This document shows, piece after piece, positions 25,331 through 37,850 of a stretch of 64,000 bases of DNA. The translations under genes and the position numbers were made by a program. The notes beneath the pieces are model-generated. The model had not been told where the DNA came from and ran no database searches. It was given only the letters and a program-made list of their open reading frames with translations. The DNA comes from Blasia pusilla. Its lineage: Eukaryota > Marchantiophyta > Marchantiopsida > Blasiales. Numbering within the stretch: position 1 is the first letter of the stretch; the number at the start of each line of letters is the position of its first letter. The stretch is taken from the NCBI GenBank assembly GCA_050084515.1, contig CM114274.1, positions 41,292,001-41,356,000 on the forward strand, written 5' to 3'.

Positions 25331-26742
25331 CGCATCGAGTAGCCTGTCTGGGAAAGTCTGGATAGACGGCGTTTAGTGTGACTGTACTTTTTTATCCTTG
25401 TGACGCGAACTTTGATTTCAGTAATAGTCACATTTTTCTCATCTTCTGGGAAACTAAGAGAGGGATTCGAGGGCACATACCGTATTGCTTTCACCCCCTT
25501 ATTGATGGAATAAGCTCTTGAGTTACTATACACCAGGACATAGGAACGATGGACTGAGTTTCTGAGAACTACTCAATATTTTCCTGTGGAAAAAGGCTCC
25601 CTATTTCATATGCTCAAATTTAGACGTGGAACTTGAGAATATTGAGTCTCTCAAACCACTCAATATAAGTTTGGGAGCCATTTTTCACTGGGTGCATTCG
25701 TGGCCACCTTACTCAACGGAGAATAGGAATAAGAGGTGAATTCCAGACTGCAGATTAGCCCATGGTGCGAGAAGATGTTCATGGAGCAGAACATGTGAAA
25801 GGACCCAAGACTTGGGGATAATCGGAGAAACATGCGGTCACTGCACGCGAGCGAATATGGTGGAAACTACAGATAGAAATGACTTCTCATAAAATTCGCT
25901 GATTGGACCACTTAGTGTGGCTCTGACTTAACCCTAGAGATGATCTCATGCACAATGTTCAAGGACGACGATCTCTTCTGCTCCCAGCTGATCTGTGACC
26001 TTACCAACTGATCCGTAGTTCTCATTATTTAACGCTAAGGTTTGAGTTAAACTGGAAGCGGCATTTTATTTACTCACGCTCCCTATTAGAACAACTGAAT
26101 TATCCTAATAAAAATTAAATTAATGTGGAGAAAGAAGAAAGTACTAGTACTTTATTACGTAACTTATGACGGCATGTTCAGATGGTGGGGCATAAGTTAG
26201 AACCTGAACACAAATTGAGGTTGGCGTCTACGGGTTTGAATGTGTCGTTCTGGATAGAGAAACGCTCTACAAAATTGGTTGCCCAACACTATTCCAGCTC
26301 ATCTCGAATATGTCCTCGAATAGCCACTCCTCTCCAACAGCCATCACGATTACCATTTTCTCACAGATTAGTGAAGCAATTCTGTTAGAATTCAGCGGAA
26401 TTTCCAACCGACTTGCAACGAAAATTTGCATCTTTTTTTCACTTCTGACATCTGTGCTTCTCCTCGCCTAGCTGATGGACATTGTGACAATATAAAACCG
26501 GAAGCGTAACAAACTTAAACAACGGAGCGAACACACAAAAAGTTGACTAAATGAGCCGTCAACACGATAGCCAGCTGGCGTGCTCGACAAAAGCTCACGA
26601 GGTCCGCCGACGGCTCTTCCGTCGATGCCATCATATCGTACGCCGGCCATCAGTTTGGGCTATCGTTCTGGGAGGAAGCGGGTATGTGGCATCAGCAGTA
26701 AAGGTCGACGCGTGTCAGCCCCGGCGTGCACTGAAATCTGAT

Positions 26743-26813
26743 GACCCCAACACTAATCCAACCACGATGAGCATCCGCCGGGCGCTGATCGCGGTTGGAT
26801 TAGCGTTGGGGTC
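26743..26813. repeat. Inverted repeat, 26-bp arms
   Basis: Arms 26743-26768 and 26788-26813 match as reverse complements with two mismatches (GACCCCAAC-CTAATCCAACC). The 19-bp loop is GC-rich. Confidence 0.8.
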
Positions 26814-27337
26814 TAAGGCCTTAGACGCCCTAGTAGTGTGGTTGAAGATCAGTGGGTTGATAATCTCCCTTATTTATCTAGGGATATGACTTTATGGTAA
26901 TCGAATGGCGGATGCGGAAAATTTAGGCTTCGTCCCTTCCCTTGTGATTACAGGTGAGATTTAGGAAGATCAGTGGACCACTGTGTTCTTATTTCCTCCT
27001 ATCGTATTGTCACACGTAGACTTTTGAACTTTGATCCCTTGATCTCTCCATTCGGACTGTAGGAAAGTGCGTTTGGGTGCGGCCATTTCATATCCAATTC
27101 TTCGCACTGACTCACGAGAGCAGCAACGTTAAGCAGGAATACTAGGAGCATTTAGGTTCTCGACAGTGAATGCATTTGCTCCAGACGCAGCTACACTCCA
27201 GTAATTGCATCCACTCTCTTAGACCTTTTTTAGATTCACCCGAGTTCAGCTTCGGATAGACTACAATCGAGTATGGGTGGACTCACACGACTTGGAGTGG
27301 GCCTTATTTCATGGATCCCGCCATGCGAGTGACGAGG

Positions 27338-27555
27338 ACCTCAGTTTCAATACGAGTTTCAGCAAAAGTCATGTTTCTCCTTTCCCTACGGAGACTTCAG
27401 TTTCAACAACGAGTTTCGACAAAAGTCGCGTTTCCTTTCTTTACGAAGACTTGAATCTCAATACGAGTTTCAACAAAAGTCACGTTTTTCCTTTCTGTAC
27501 GAAGACTTGAGTTTCAATTGGAGTTTCAATGAAAGTCAAGTTTCTTCTCTCTTTT
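27338..27555 (+). repeat. ~56-bp minisatellite, four units
   Basis: Units built on AGTTTCAATACGAGTTTCA followed by CAAAAGTCACGTTTCTCCTT begin near 27342, 27398, 27452 and 27508. The array is open in one frame for about 50 residues, but the periods of 54-56 are not all multiples of three, so coding is unlikely. Confidence 0.75.
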
Positions 27556-28480
27556 TGGGAAGAATGTATGAGTCTCCGCACATATCGAGGCTTTTGCACC
27601 GGAATCAAAGTGGATGCAATTCCAATGCATTTGATTGAAATTATAAATCAATAAATCATCCGATGCAAAGAATAAGGGAACTCGGAGTTTCCTTATTCCC
27701 TATTGTTTTGCCTTGTTTCGCTTCTTGGCGAGGATTGTTTAAGACTAGTTCTGAGCACACATACCAAGAGCGAGGAAGCCAAGAGTTTCTTGATTGATTG
27801 CAAACGGCCGTGCCCAAATCTCACACGATGACTTTGTAGCGGCCATATTTCATGTCCCCATGTTTCACAACGTCCCGTTTCTTCGGACTCGCCTGAGCTT
27901 CTCAAAAGGAAGGCAAGCACGACTACTCTAGCCTCGCTGCCACTCCATTTCTTCCGTAAGATACGAAACGAGAGGGGCACCAACTCTGGTGGTATCCCTT
28001 AACCCGATGCCAGCCTCTCGGGTTAACTAAAGAGAGAACAGGAGAGTAGGTAAGCAACGGACCCCAACTAGAGCGATATTCAGATTTGAAATCTTACGTG
28101 TTGGGACTACGGATCGTTAGCGTTCTGACACGAAATGTGAAGTGCGTGGGATGACGCCAATCCCACGCATCCAAAAAAGAACTGTGATTATGGTGACGAA
28201 GCATAAGAGGATGGGACATTGGGAATGGACACCGCGGATCGTAATGACAACACGAGAATAAGTTGACTTTGTCCACCGGAACGGAGAACAAGGTCCGTCA
28301 TGGGTGAATCGAGAAGAGCGCGAAGAGCAGCCAGTCGTCGCCTCTTAGGTGCCTCCTTGCCCTTTGGGCACACGCTTATACCCCAAAACTTGTCGGCCTC
28401 TATCTTTCCGAACCTATCCTCGTCTAATTTTCATTTTCATTTTTTCGAAGTCCGATCGTTCTCACCCACGCCTATGGTTG

Positions 28481-28835
28481 CATGCAGGGACGTGGCCAGC
28501 ATGCATGCATCCCTGGGACTTTTCGTATCGGGATCGTGGTCAGGGAACACGATCGCCACGGCGAATGTAGTATACGCACGCCATGTAATGAACGACTCCG
28601 TTTATGAGTAAATAAATGTCCCTAAATTAATTTCCTTACAATATTCTTGTTGGTCGGTTCGACAGGGGATAATTCTGGTATCGGGATCGTGCTCCAGGAA
28701 CACGACCCCGACGCCGCCTTGTGGTGTGCGTATTCGATGTACTGACTTCATTCATGTCTAAATAAATCACCATAAGTTTTAAATCGGGTGTTTGCATATC
28801 TTTTTTGAGCTCGAGGAGTGATAATTCCCTACCCG
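28481..28835 (+). promoter_or_regulatory. Upstream module of the 29107 gene, partly duplicated
   Basis: Homologous to the upstream DNA of the 24637 pseudogene: CATGCA (28481) and CATGCATG (28500-28507), then TATCGGGATCGTG..AACACGA..CGAC followed by GTAT-CG, TAAATAAAT and GATAATTC. The second part occurs twice in tandem (about 28528-28680 and 28681-28835), while the pseudogene has it once. The 29107 gene therefore has a doubled upstream segment. Confidence 0.6.
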
Positions 28836-29018
28836 ATGCCAGCACCTACAGCAAGATCCTCTTTTGAGGCGCGAGGCACGACGTTGGGGAGGGAATAGTC
28901 GGTGTGGAAATATTCATATAAATGCTTAAGCGAGGAATTGTACTTTATCATGTACGGGGCAGGTCAGTCCAAGTAAACTTTGTTTAATCTAAGAGCAGGG
29001 GGTGTCCATCCGAGCTCG

Positions 29019-29026
29019 TATATATA
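29019..29026 (+). promoter_or_regulatory. TATA box of the 29107 gene
   Basis: TATATATA followed by GCGGAGACCAAAGTCTAT, 81 bp before the ATG. The flanking bases are conserved upstream of the 62631 paralog but the TATA itself is not. Confidence 0.65.
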
Positions 29027-29106
29027 GCGGAGACCAAAGTCTATCTAATAAAAGGAACGGAAGACTCGTTGAGCCCCGATAGATCGAGATAGAGAGAGAC
29101 AGAGAG

Positions 29107-29448
29107 ATGGCGAATCTTGTTATTTTGCGTATAACGACATTCGTTCTGCTGGTCCATGTTTTAGCAAGCCAGTGTTCAGCCGCAACCGTCACGGTATATG
29201 AAAGCGAAAACTGTCAGGGTTCGGCAGCTCTTGTGCAGGACGTCGGCACAGGAGGCCTTCTGAATGTCGGACCCACCTTCTCCTTTAATTCAGTGACGAT
29301 CTCAAAGTACGCTTGTAAAATTATTCTGTATGACGACTTCGCTTCCAGACACGAGTCTCAAACTCTATTCCAGATCCCGGCCAACGACTGCGTCGCAGGC
29401 GTACTGGCTCATTCACTTAGATGGTTTGAGTGCGGGATAGACAGGTGA
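29107..29448 (+). CDS. Small secreted four-cysteine protein, MiAMP1-like
   Basis: Intronless 113-residue protein. The signal peptide is residues 1-26 (ending QCSAA, then TVTVY). The mature part is about 87 residues with four cysteines: ENCQG, KYACKIILY, ANDC and RWFEC, ending GIDR. Aligned with the six-cysteine paralogs it lacks exactly the second (AGSC to TGGL) and fourth (AIC to FAS) cysteines. Start VTVYESENCQG and the later aromatic-rich strands again suggest a beta-gamma-crystallin-like fold. It is about 70% similar by eye to the 62287 gene and is the intact parent-like copy of the 24637 pseudogene. TATA box at 29019 and an AATAAA signal at 29742 complete a compact gene. Secreted defence protein is an inference. 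Confidence 0.85.
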   Translation: MANLVILRITTFVLLVHVLASQCSAATVTVYESENCQGSAALVQDVGTGGLLNVGPTFSFNSVTISKYACKIILYDDFASRHESQTLFQIPANDCVAGVLAHSLRWFECGIDR

Positions 29449-29741
29449 GGTGATCTCGGTGCGGATTGGCCAAATGATACGGACTCTTTCACGGGGCTAC
29501 TGGAGCGGCACCTGTCGGCAGTTGGGTTGTGGAGACGGAATGAGGGTGTCACAGCAGCTCCAGACACAAACCCACACTCAAATAAGTGCGTATAAAGTAG
29601 CAGATCTGATGTGAAAATCGCCCAAGCTCACTATCGAATCGACTCAATCAGTTTGGGTACGTGTGGATAGACGACTTGTAGTGTCAATGTATCTTGATAT
29701 ACTTGTGACGGGTGAGAGTGACGGCTTTTTCTTTTTCATCT

Positions 29742-29747
29742 AATAAA
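29742..29747 (+). terminator. Candidate polyadenylation signal
   Basis: AATAAA about 295 bp after the stop of the 29107 gene, within 3' DNA that is homologous to the flank of the 24637 pseudogene. Confidence 0.4.
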
Positions 29748-32700
29748 GTAGGAAACTAATTCTGACAGCTAGGAAGCCATCGAAGCGATGACACCGCAAT
29801 TAAGGTGGATTCACTTCTCATGCGTTTGAATCATTGCACATGATTTGAAGTATAGACCAAAACGGCAGAATAAAGAAATTGAGAGTTCCCTCTTTGATTG
29901 CCAATGGTTTTGAATCGAATGCTTCCAAATCTCACCCCTGTTTTCATGGGCTCTTCATTTTTCGAACTGTAACCAAAATTTAACATGTCCCAATTTGACG
30001 AAATATTGGGGCACGCTTCGAGGCTGATGGCGAATTCTGGAAACGGAAGAAGTGGACTTTGGAACACCGCCTTTTCCAAACTTCTTGGGGCATTGTTTCC
30101 ATGTGGAATTTCGTCTCAGAGATCAGGAGGTGTGAAGAATGATTCCACCATACACCAATTTCGACCAATTCCAGAGGTTTCACCATGCTCTCTACTTTCC
30201 TCGAAGCACTACTAGGGTTACGTATCCAGGGTGGGCTTGATCGGACTCTGAAATAAAACAAAACAAGACATCTGATAGCTAAAAATCTTTTGGTAAGCGA
30301 GAGCCGAGCTCAAGATATCCACAGTTGAGAATGGGTTGAGAATCACGCAGTATACACCTATAGCCTTTCGACACGTCTGGAGATAATGTTCCCCTCGCTG
30401 TGATTCGGCATCTGGAAAACGTCAAATCAGTGCATACGTATATTCATATTTCAAAGTACCCGGATGATGACGTGGCACATGTCATCCACTCAGGAGAGAT
30501 GAATGCGAAGTGTGTATCTCCTCTGCTAAAGGGAAAAAACAAATAACGGTACCACCAACTTAGAGGAAAGGATTCATTGCCCTCTACAACTCACTCGCTG
30601 GAGAGTGCGGTTGCTAGCACGCGCTGCTAAGCTCTCCTCTCACACTTACTAACTCGACTCTCTAGTCACTCTCGGTTTTTATAAATCCCCCAAGTTACAG
30701 AAGCAATTCATCTATCACATGGGAGTTTCGTACATGGCCGGCCGTTCCATATCTTGAGGTTGCGGTTCCATTTCATGGGGAAAGGTCGCCCATTGTGGTT
30801 CCATGTCATGGGGAAGCATCAAGGTGGAGTTACTATGCTTCATTCATATGTTAGGTGTATCAGAAGGGTTTTATTCCCTCGCATGTTTCATGTATCGAAA
30901 ATATCATTCAATATTGACCCGACCAACAAGTCGGGTTAGCATTAAGGGAGGATAAAAATTTACAAACTTAAACATAGTATGGAAATGTAAAGATTGTGGT
31001 TGTTTGAATCCAAGAATGATTCTCAAAAAAGGTCTTTTTCAAAATGAGTTAATTTATGGGAAAATTTTATTTACAAATTGAATTAAACAAGGAATCTCTA
31101 AAAACTATTTTTCGAACGAGATTAACTAAGTAATCTACAAAGTAATTTGCAAGTTGGATTAAGTAAGGAATCTACAAAAGTAATTTGCATATAGGATTAA
31201 CTAAGTAATATAGAAAGAGAATTCATAGTAATTTTTGCAACATAAACTAAATAACTTTACGACTTCAGACTCTGCCAAGGTTCGTGTGTTGGTCAGCCAA
31301 ATCGGAGCTTCCAAAGTAATTTGCAAGTTGGATTAACTAAGGAATCTACAAAAGTAATTTGCATATAGGATTAACTAAGTAATATAGAAAGAGATTTCAG
31401 ACCCAATTCCAAAGTATTCTCAAGTGAAGAAACAAATAATCTTGGCCTCATGCAGAATGAGCCGTCCTTCCTCCAAAATCAATCCTAGAGCAAGAATGAG
31501 ATGGTACAAGCCAATTCATAAGGATTTGGAACTCCAGTTCGGAACCCAAATAAGTCAAAAGTTCACAGCAAAATGAGCTATCGAGATTGGAAAATCCCCT
31601 ACCGCTAATTCTAGCATTCCAAACAATAGTTCTCAATGAATCAAAAGTTACCAATGGATTAAGCTCTTCCAGCTCGAGAAAGCTCCTAACGCCATAATAG
31701 ATTTCAACGCCATAATAGCATTGGAAATTTTAGTTCCAAATGAGCCAAAAGTTTCCAGTGGAATGAGTTGTTTCCGTTGCGGATAACCTCCCATCCCCCA
31801 CCTGATAGAATCTAGAAGGTGCTCTTGGCTCGAGACCTACTATTTCTTGCTGAAGGAGTTGTTCGGGCGTTGAAATAGCACCTACCGCCAATTGAAGGTA
31901 ATTTGGAACTATAGTTCTAAATTGGTGTTTGATGGAGATTTGGAACTATAGATCCAATTGAGCTTGGAGGCTTCATATACTTATGAGCTTGAAATTATTT
32001 GGTTTCTATCGTTCAAGATAACCCTAAAGTTTACAGTGGAATGTGTTAGTACGGCTCCGGAAAAGCTCCTACCGAGTGCTAGAATCGGATCTTAAGGGCC
32101 AATTCAAAAGCATTTGGAACTCTAGTCCCAAATAAGCTAGGAACCCCTAGCCCCACTATCTTAAAAGAATATGGAACCTCCTCTTGGCAATAGACCTACG
32201 ATTATCTGTAGAAGGACCTCTTCGGGCTTTGCAACAATACGTATGGCCATTTAAAGGGAATTCGGAACTATCATTCCAATCAAAGTTATATTCCATTTGC
32301 GAAACGCCTTCTACGGCCCAAATTGGATCTTAAGATCCAATTGGACTTAGATTAAATATGCCTCCAAATGATGTTCAGCAAGCGCGATAATTAGGAACAA
32401 AATCAAAACTTAGGTTTCGATTCTAGATTTGTTTCTAAACTACTAAGATCTTAGGAGCCAATTCAGAGGCATTTGGAACCACAGTTCCAATCGATCGAGA
32501 GGTTGGCAACATTGAGGATGCAAGCACTACAAGAAAAAATTGTACACACATGTCATGTTAGAAGTCCATTGCACAATCATTCACTAGAAGGAAAATACCT
32601 TTTAGCCACTAGATTATACAACTGTACGTAGTTGCAAAGGACTTCTGGGCCACTAGTGACTGAGATTTAAAACTAGACACATCTAGTATCAAAGGACTCG

Positions 32701-33500
32701 TTGTTTAAGACTTCTAGCTATAAATTGCCACATTGGAAATATGACGGGGCAAACGCATTTTGATGATGTGGCAAGATTTAAAATATGACATGGAACTTTT
32801 ACCATGATGACATGGAATGATCTATCAAGTGCGACGTAGACACAATTAGTCTTGGGCAAATACTAATCTTAGTCTTTTGTTTGGTTTTTAGGATTATAAA
32901 TAGTTGCAAGGCTCTAATTGGATGTACTTGTAATCATGTTATTTTTCAACTTGTTGCACTTGTAGCAACATATGGTTTAACTATACTTATCCTAGTTATA
33001 AATTTTTTCCTAGTATTTATTGATCACATTTCTCATTGGATGACTAGTGTCATAATTGTACTTAAATCCATGTATTATTGATACTAGTGAGAATGGGTAT
33101 TATATACTTGTATGTTTATATTGCTAGTTACTTTTATGACTAGTTTTCAGTTGCATCCACTATTTTTTTATTGTATCTAGTGTAGTAGTTCCCTTATCTT
33201 AGTTGTATATTACTTTAACAAATGGAAAATAAGAAATTTTATTTTGGGACATTCTTGCTTTGCTCATTTGTATTCAAAACTTTGTTAAGTACCATTTAAT
33301 GAGGCAAAAAAAATCAGGCATTTCTCATGAAAGTCAAGTATTGTATGCATAGAGTAAAATTTATAGGTTCTAGACATATGAAGTAAGGCGCTAACCAAGA
33401 TTGAACTACCCTTCATTCTTTGAGCTCTTCGCAAATGAAAGTAACTACCTATAGAAAGAAGACTACAAAGTATGAGCTAGTGGGAAGCTTACAACGTTTT
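29748..33500. other. Gene-free stretch with decayed tandem repeats
   Basis: No gene recognised. A block of about 88 bp (AAAGTAATTTGCAAGTTGGA and following) is present at 31134-31223 and 31311-31400. From 31440 to 32520 short related units around ATTTGGAACT-TAGTTCCAAAT recur irregularly; each contains a small palindrome of the GGAAC/GTTCC type. Below 33.3 kb the DNA becomes very AT-rich. Confidence 0.5.
31134..31400 (+). repeat. ~88-bp direct repeat, two copies
   Basis: 31134-31223 and 31311-31400 are nearly identical and share GGATTAACTAAGTAATATAG. They are separated by about 90 bp of unrelated sequence. Confidence 0.85.
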
Positions 33501-33502
33501 CA

Positions 33503-34391
33503 CTAATCTCTCTCGCCATAAAATTGAGGAACCTTGATAAGGGTTTGTGGGGGATCATCATAATGGTTGGGATATTGTAGTTTGGCTTTCGGATCATGCA
33601 CTGTAATCACATCCACCTTGACACACCCTAGGGGTATCAAACTACTATGACACTTGTGTCTTTCAGCGATACTAGGGATCTTTCCCACTTCCACATGTTC
33701 CCACTCTTTGCAACTCTTTGAAAGAAACACTTGGTCCCCTTGTGCCAACTACATGCATAACCACATATACATTAATTACCTTTCATACTGTTTTTGCAAA
33801 TTCAGCTAAGCCATACTACAATATCCATCTTAAATAGTTACCTTCATAATACTCCAACCATTGCGGGAAATATTGCATAAGTATGTAGGAATCAAGAATG
33901 CACCTTCCAAGAACTTCTACAAAGCCAAATCACTTTAAATTAATATTCTTGAATTTATTCATTTTCTATACAAGGAAATGACATAGCAACATACATCAAA
34001 ATCAATTACTTACAATGTTCTTCTCTCTCCTCTCATTGAGTGAAGGTTGCTTCCTTTTCTGATTTTTCTTTGAATCATTTATCTTGTTCTCCATAAGCTT
34101 CGAGACTTCAACACTCTCGCTGGTTATCTCCATAGTAACACCAAAAGCATAGAAAACAGTAGGCTCAACTAGACTCTTTTCTATCAACTCCACATTGCTC
34201 CCAATATCATCGGTAAGAAAAAGACTTAAATTGCCAACAGAGTTCCCTTCTAAATCCATATCAGCATCTCTTGGATCTTCTTTTGATTCTAATGTCAAAG
34301 GAAGATTCACATCCTTGGGAACACATGGAGGAAAAGGACTTCTAGTTGGAACTAGCACTTTTGGATGAGTACATGTGGTGTTATGAAGCAC
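33503..34391 (-). pseudogene. Possible plant transposon ORF remnant
   Basis: Two minus-strand open frames (34002-34391, 129 residues; 33503-33748, 81 residues) lie in line. The upstream one is acidic then lysine-rich. The downstream one contains IPLGCVKVDVITVHDPKAKL, which loosely recalls the region after the transposase in plant CACTA-type elements. That resemblance is weak and made by eye. No catalytic motif is visible. It could be a spliced host gene fragment instead. Confidence 0.25.
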
Positions 34392-35065
34392 TGCTTGAGT
34401 TAGTTTTTACAACATTGCCATGATATGAGCAATGTTGTCCTTGATTTCAACAATATCAGTCTTTGTCGATACCTTTTCTTTCTCCATGGCATCTATCCTA
34501 TAAGTCAAACTTGTCGTAGAACTCTGTATCGGAAAAAAAGTGTGCATCGATAATAAGATACATGACTAGTAACTAAACCACTCGAGCATATACTCTATAC
34601 ACCAATACCAAGAGGAAACAAATGGTATATCATTAAAATACACAAATCAAATGATAATCACACATGATAGAAGCTACATAGCAAGCCAAGTACTACAAAC
34701 CTGTGAAACAAATAAGCACAAAAAGAATTGAGGAGAAGAGATCTAAGAGACAAAATAAGGAGGAATGTCTACCACTAAAATAAACGGGCACATGCACAAG
34801 GTAAAGGAGATGTGCAACATGTACAAGAGACAAGACATGTACTATAAACATAGAAAAACATTCAAAGACCTACTCAACATGGTACCACAAAAATAACATA
34901 TCTAAAAAGATTCAATTGTAATCACACATCAAATCCAAGACTCATTATCACAATCAAACCACTAGATGCTAGAGCTTGCTCACATCTAATGGACATTGGA
35001 GAGAGAGATAGGTTGCAATATTTCCTATCAGAATTGAGAGAGAGAGACAAAACTGTGCGCATTAG

Positions 35066-35068
<3 letters not shown>

Positions 35069-35113
<45 letters not shown>
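35069..35113 (+). repeat. (AG)n microsatellite, ~22 units
   Basis: Uninterrupted AG dinucleotides over 45 bp. A shorter run of GAGAGA lies just upstream near 35037. Confidence 0.95.
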
Positions 35114-35116
<3 letters not shown>

Positions 35117-36596
35117 CATTTACTAGTGTCTAAATTTCAGAAACACCATAAAACACACCTTACGAGTGCAGCAACTTTGGGCAATGAGGCTAGGCTACTG
35201 AATTTCTTGAACAATTATGGTCTTACGAACTTAGAAAAATGAGCATATGCTCTCTATATGTTTGTCATGAATTTTGGCAAGAGACCACAAGGAGAGTTTC
35301 CTCCGCTACTTTTGAAATTTGGGCGACTCGAGGCAAGCCATACATGATATGTGAGCAGCTTGTGTCCAAGCACTCGATGAATGCCGCATGGATTCCACAC
35401 TATCCTCTAAACAGAATTCGTGTTAGGGAAACGTCTTGATCAATTTTACCCCACCGAAAAAAAGAAAATTCCCAAAATGCCCATATTATAAACGTGCATT
35501 CCTAGATTGAGACTGATGCTAGATTGGAAAAAAAATCTGTTGTGGATTGCTAGCGTCGCTTATGTAATGGCTACCGACTCCGCGGATAGTCTGAGTCCCT
35601 ACTAATCAACGATAGCGCAATCGAAAGCTCATCTCAAATAGCTAGAATTTATCTATCAGAGAAAGTGAATCCTTGTGAGGAGTGTGTATGAAGAAGGTGG
35701 AGGATTAGTGTTATGAGAGGCAAATGTAAGATCAAGAGTGCCTTTTGATTTGAAGAGCACTAGTGAACTTACCCGAATTCGAGGATCTGACACTCCTCCT
35801 GGCAGTTTTCAAGACAAGGTGCCTAAATCATGCATGCCACAAACTCAAAATATGAGGATGACTTAGTCGAGGGTCTCCCTTACTCATCATGGGATGAGTG
35901 AAGCACGAAATGTGCTATTCAGGTTCTACGGGATTACAATCCGAGATGATTATTCTCGGATTGATGTGACTGACAGAGTGGGGGGCGGAGCGCAATCTTT
36001 AGCTTCTATTCTCTGCAATATGTTGGAATTCCCGTTGTACATATCTAGAAATATCTACAAATAATTTATAATTATACATATTCCATTTCCAATCGTAGGA
36101 GAGTCTCATTCGTAGCTATATTTGTGACATCTTTTGGCTCAACCTAGGCAACATACTTCCCTAATCAGTCCTCTTCAATATGTTATATTTAGTGCTATTT
36201 TTACAATTCTACCCAATGGCATCATTGTACACTATCATTCCAGCACCTATTATCTTGTGTGACTTCTTGTCTTGCTGAATCAAAAGAGGGTCTCATCCTT
36301 GGAAATGTCGATAATCTCCTCCGGCTCAACCTAACAGACTTACTTATGGAATGTTGCGGCACACTCACTCCAACTAAATCTTCCCTCTCTTGGAGTGAAA
36401 AAAATCCTCATGAAATCCACTTAGAGATCTTCCCTTAAAGCCATGTTCATAGTTTAGAACTTTTGATACTCCTCGTACAAACTATGCAAGTTCACATCCC
36501 ACTACTTATCCTTTGTGATGATGAAACTGAAAAAATGTTGCTTCAATTTATACAAGCAGTACTCGTTAAGGAAAAAATAGGTAAAATCTTGCCTAG

Positions 36597-37142
36597 TCAC
36601 AAACAAGCAATGTTCCAATGGTAGTTGGAGATCATTCTCTTTTTGATGGAATAGTCAAATACGTTATCTACCAAAGCAGTCGCCTTGGAGTCAAAGAAGA
36701 TTTGGTATGCCTTATTACATTCCCGGTGCAGATGAAGACCGAGGATATCTACAATGATGGTTGACTTGGTTGTAACCCTTAGCACAAAGTGATGCGCACC
36801 CATGGTAATGATAAACACCTTTTTGGTTCCCTCGTACTGCATCACTTCATTCCACATGGTGTGCATGCTCTCATCTACCATGGCACCATAAGGGAAACCT
36901 TCATAAATAAAAGGAAGGGAAACATAATCCACAAAGCTCAGGCTAGTGTCGATATAGACATCGAAAGAAGGTCCACCACCGTGCCTCCATCCTATGAAGG
37001 CTTCCAAGTCTACAAAGCTTCTTCCATCAACAAGGGACTTGAAAATAGGCTTCTTCTCCCACTTGCCATATAAGCGAGCTTTCAACTTCACAATGGTGTA
37101 AAGAACTCCAGCCGGAAGTCGTTTCTCTTTCCGATACTCCAA
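36597..37142 (-). CDS. Unrecognised 181-residue open frame
   Basis: The longest open frame in an AT-rich region, so probably a real gene or transposon exon. No signal peptide. It contains FPYGAMVDESMHTMWNEV, then VFIITMGAHHFVLRV and STIIVDILG. A histidine in a hydrophobic strand followed by an aspartate strand faintly resembles the H...D layout of Ulp1-type cysteine peptidases found in plant transposons, but no catalytic cysteine context is clear. It ends 60 bp before the GH3 fragment, on the opposite strand. Function unknown. Confidence 0.35.
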   Translation of the reverse strand: MEYRKEKRLPAGVLYTIVKLKARLYGKWEKKPIFKSLVDGRSFVDLEAFIGWRHGGGPSFDVYIDTSLSFVDYVSLPFIYEGFPYGAMVDESMHTMWNEVMQYEGTKKVFIITMGAHHFVLRVTTKSTIIVDILGLHLHRECNKAYQIFFDSKATALVDNVFDYSIKKRMISNYHWNIACL

Positions 37143-37184
37143 ACACCACTTGGCAACAAGGCATTAATACTGCATGTTGGCTAG

Positions 37185-37377
37185 AAAAAAGCGTTACCAA
37201 TTATGGACCGAGTAGACGATTTACTTGGAAAACTAGTCATAGAAGAAAATATTGAATTTCTTGTCACTTCAACAACTGGTGTGTCGAGGCTTGGCGTTCC
37301 CCACTATGAATGGTGGAACAAAGCGCTCCACGGGATGGCCAACAACACCAACTTCAGCTTTGAAAATGCCATCAAAG
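37185..37377 (+). pseudogene. GH3 beta-xylosidase fragment, left part
   Basis: Frame containing LPIMDRVDDLLGKLVIEEN, then GVSRLGVPHYEWWNKALHG and FSFENAIK. This matches the N-terminal region of plant family 3 glycoside hydrolases (beta-D-xylosidase/arabinosidase, cell-wall enzymes), where RVDDLL.RLTLEEK and RLGIPAYEWWSEALHG are hallmark blocks. A TAG acceptor-like site lies just upstream. The first exon with the signal peptide is not seen. The exon is cut by the LTR retrotransposon immediately after the codon for K in AIK; the continuation is at 57375. Not functional as it stands. Confidence 0.8.
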
Positions 37378-37850
37378 GTGTCACATATGAGTAGCCGATA
37401 GGCCAAGATCTATCGTGGATAGGGCGTAGGAGCTAGCTGACTATCTTGGGTGTAACTTTGTCCCACGGTGTCGGATGAGGTTGAGGATAGGTCCATTGTG
37501 TGAGGAACGTTGTTTCTAAGAACTTTCATGTTGAGGTCTTTCACAGCTGGGTGACTTGTTCCGCCCCTCGTAACTTGTGCGTGTAGGTTATCAAGGGGAG
37601 GGCTATTTTTAGGGGAAGAGCCTTTTGGCTCTTCCCAACCCTGTATAAGAGAGGAAGGTGGTTTTCCTAAGCCAACTTTCTCATGTTGGGCCGTTGGAGC
37701 ACCTCCCTTGTATGTGTGTGAGATAGGACTTGAGTGCTAGCGTCCAGATTCCTCGATAGCACAGGGTGGACGAGGCTTGGTATGCCGATGTAGATTGAGG
37801 AGTGGAGTTTTAGGCCGGATGTGCCATTTTTACTACTCTTTATTTTTACA
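37378..37850 (+). repeat. 5' LTR
   Basis: Starts GTGTCACATATGAGTAGCC and is over 85% identical by eye to 56758-57236. It ends near CTTTATTTTTACA. It contains the hairpin-like AGAGCCTTTTGGCTCTTCCC, which is also in the 3' copy. It lacks the ~139-bp segment that follows the polypurine tract before the 3' copy. Confidence 0.8.

Larger units (their letters stand above)
22230..26760. repeat. Segmental duplication flanking the pseudogene
   Basis: The block at about 22230-23360 recurs in diverged form at about 25690-26760, in the same orientation. Matching landmarks are TTCCAG-CTGCA near 22292/25741, GCGGAATTCC/GCGGAATTTCC near 23093/26393, and CGTACG-CAGCCATCAG/CGTACGCCGGCCATCAG near 23241/26638 followed by GGGAGGAAGC. 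The secreted-protein pseudogene at 24637 lies between the copies. Confidence 0.7.
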
